The notes under the pieces were generated by a model. It searched no databases. It worked only from the letters and a program-made list of their open reading frames with translations, and was not told where the DNA came from. The translations under genes were made by a program, and so were the position numbers. 57,777 nucleotides of DNA, taken from assembly GCA_021780475.1 (NCBI GenBank), contig JAJXYR010000224.1, positions 1 to 57,777 on the forward strand. Direction: 5' to 3'. This document shows positions 56,290 through 57,777 of the stretch, one piece after another. Origin of the DNA: Pseudomonadota bacterium. Lineage in GTDB: Bacteria; Pseudomonadota; Gammaproteobacteria; Steroidobacterales; Steroidobacteraceae. Positions within the stretch are counted from its first letter, which is position 1; every line of letters begins with the position of its first letter.

Positions 56290-57099
56290 ATGAGCACAGC
56301 ATTCGATCTCGAGGCCATCAAGGTGCGCCAGCAAGGCGCTTGGTCGAGTGGAAACTATGCCGTGGTGGGGGTCACTCTGCAAATCGTGGGGGAGCAACTG
56401 GCCGAGACCTGCGATATCAATTGGGACGAACGGGTGCTGGATGTTGCCGCCGGAAACGGCAATGCCACCCTTGCCGCGGCACGACGCGGTGCAGCGGTGA
56501 CGTCCTCCGACTATGTCGATGCGCTGCTTCGGCAGGGCGCCGCGCGAGCCGGAGCCGAGGGACTCAAGATACGCTTCGAGCATGCCGACGCGGAGGCACT
56601 GCCATTCGCCGACCGTTCCTTCGATGTCGTGCTGTCGACCTTTGGCGTGATGTTCGCCCCGGACCATGCGCGCTCCGCCGGTGAAATCGCCCGCGTCTGC
56701 CGCCCCGGCGGTCGCATCGGTCTCGCCAACTGGACCCCGGAAGGGTTCATCGGGCAAATGTTCAAGATCTTGGGAAAACACGTGCCGCCCGCCCCCGGCG
56801 TGCAGTCGCCGTCGCTATGGGGAACGGAGAGTCATCTCCGCAAGCTATTTGGCGAGGCTATCGATAGCCTCGCCATCACGCGCCGTATGTTCAATTTCCG
56901 ATACCGCTCGCCCGAACACTTCGTCGAATTCTTCAGGACCTGGTACGGACCCGTGCACAAGGCGTTCGAGGCGCTGCCGCCTCGGGGCGCTGCCGCGCTT
57001 CATGAGGATTTGCTCCAGCTGCTGCGCGAACGCAATCGTTCGACAGCTTCCCTGGTCGTCCCAGGCGAGTACCTCGAGGTCGTCGCGGTCCGGCGTTAG
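56290..57099 (+). CDS. class I SAM-dependent methyltransferase
   Basis: VLDVAAGNGNATLAAARRGAAVTSSDYVDALL, ADAEALPFADRSFDVVLSTFGVMFAPDH, RVCRPGGRIGLANWTP. Confidence 0.9.
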   Translation: MSTAFDLEAIKVRQQGAWSSGNYAVVGVTLQIVGEQLAETCDINWDERVLDVAAGNGNATLAAARRGAAVTSSDYVDALLRQGAARAGAEGLKIRFEHADAEALPFADRSFDVVLSTFGVMFAPDHARSAGEIARVCRPGGRIGLANWTPEGFIGQMFKILGKHVPPAPGVQSPSLWGTESHLRKLFGEAIDSLAITRRMFNFRYRSPEHFVEFFRTWYGPVHKAFEALPPRGAAALHEDLLQLLRERNRSTASLVVPGEYLEVVAVRR

Positions 57100-57174
57100 G
57101 CGCAACGTCTGGCAGCGAGGGTGGAGGTCGTTCAGCCGCGCCGCTCGGAGCCCCCCCCCCGTGTCAATGTGACA

Positions 57175-57292
57175 GGCAAGGTTCCTTCGAACTTCCTGCG
57201 AAGGTCGATCCAATTGCCGAAAGGCGCTTGGTCCAGGTAATTACGTCGCACCGTCCCGATCAATCTCTCGACGAAAGGAGCTTGTCGTCGGG
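57175..57292 (-). mobile_element. integrase-core transposase fragment
   Basis: Minus-strand RQAPFVERLIGTVRRNYLDQAPFGNWIDLRRKFEGT, matching the xxPyVERlIGtiRReyLDhv..wn..dLrrkl motif; no flanking transposase sequence recognised. Confidence 0.6.
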
Positions 57293-57777
57293 ACCTGTGT
57301 TGTCGATTTGATCGGCTCCGACTCGAGGGCCCGGAGGGTGGCGGGCCATGAGCCTGCACGTCGGTGTCCGCCGTGGCCCGGTGGCTGCGAAGCCGGAGCG
57401 ACTCGCAGCGGAGCTAGTAACCATGGAGGAACTAGCATCTAAAAAGTTCTCGAATTACACTATACAAATAACGTAGATGAGCCAATATCCCATGGCGGCG
57501 CTCGATCGGACGGATTCTCGACATCTGGATGCACCGCGGAACGCGTGCCGGCGCGGTATCAAGCTCCGGGACTGGCAGGGAGATGTTTGGCGCCGCTCGA
57601 GCGTGAACGCGTCGTTCTCAATCCGAAAAAAGGAATCTACGGCCGCCACGTCATGGTGCGGCAGGACTTAACAGGGACTTTGGGGAGAGCATCAGATCGT
57701 GGCAATCAAAAGTACCGTCCTCAGGAAATCCGCGAACCACCGAGCCGCCAATTTTCCGGTGAAGCTACGACAGGACG

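Noticed and set aside
57477-57671. 64-aa plus-strand ORF near the window end
   Set aside because: No recognisable similarity, sits in degenerate sequence; unsupported as a gene.
1-57777. CRISPR arrays, rRNA and tRNA genes
   Set aside because: No regularly spaced repeats or rRNA/tRNA-like sequence noticed on reading; a tRNAscan/CRISPR finder run would be decisive.

Overview
High-GC bacterial chromosome segment (proteobacterial in character), almost fully coding. No rRNA, tRNA or CRISPR array was recognised. Left part (1-21 kb): partial TauE/SafE permease, N-truncated YaeQ, a 2-aminoethylphosphonate-type ABC transporter with a TIGR03364-like FAD oxidoreductase, a short stretch packed with gene remnants (transposase, photolyase, DUF2256) in front of an intact Fe-S (6-4)-photolyase-like gene, nitrilase, a Gly-rich secreted protein / subtilase / ECF sigma / anti-sigma cluster, LemA plus a GIDE/EF-hand protein, an S9 peptidase homologue that appears to lack its catalytic serine, and a wHTH/ABC-2 exporter cassette. 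Right part (21-57 kb): a dense catabolic island for amino/amine compounds. It has four DAO-type flavoproteins, two paralogous two-domain GNATs, two HAD type-II hydrolases, two aldehyde dehydrogenases, two class-III PLP enzymes, M20 amidohydrolase, tartrate-dehydrogenase-like enzyme, DSD1-like PLP enzyme, peptide/nickel-type ABC importer, PepSY-TM protein, DUF4198 protein and a TonB siderophore-type receptor. Its most interesting module is a translationally coupled HAD - APH-family kinase - AGXT2L-like PLP lyase set following a flavin oxidase (50.0-54.6 kb), a plausible kinase/phospho-lyase route for an unknown amino alcohol. All family calls come from reading the translations by eye; no database search was run.
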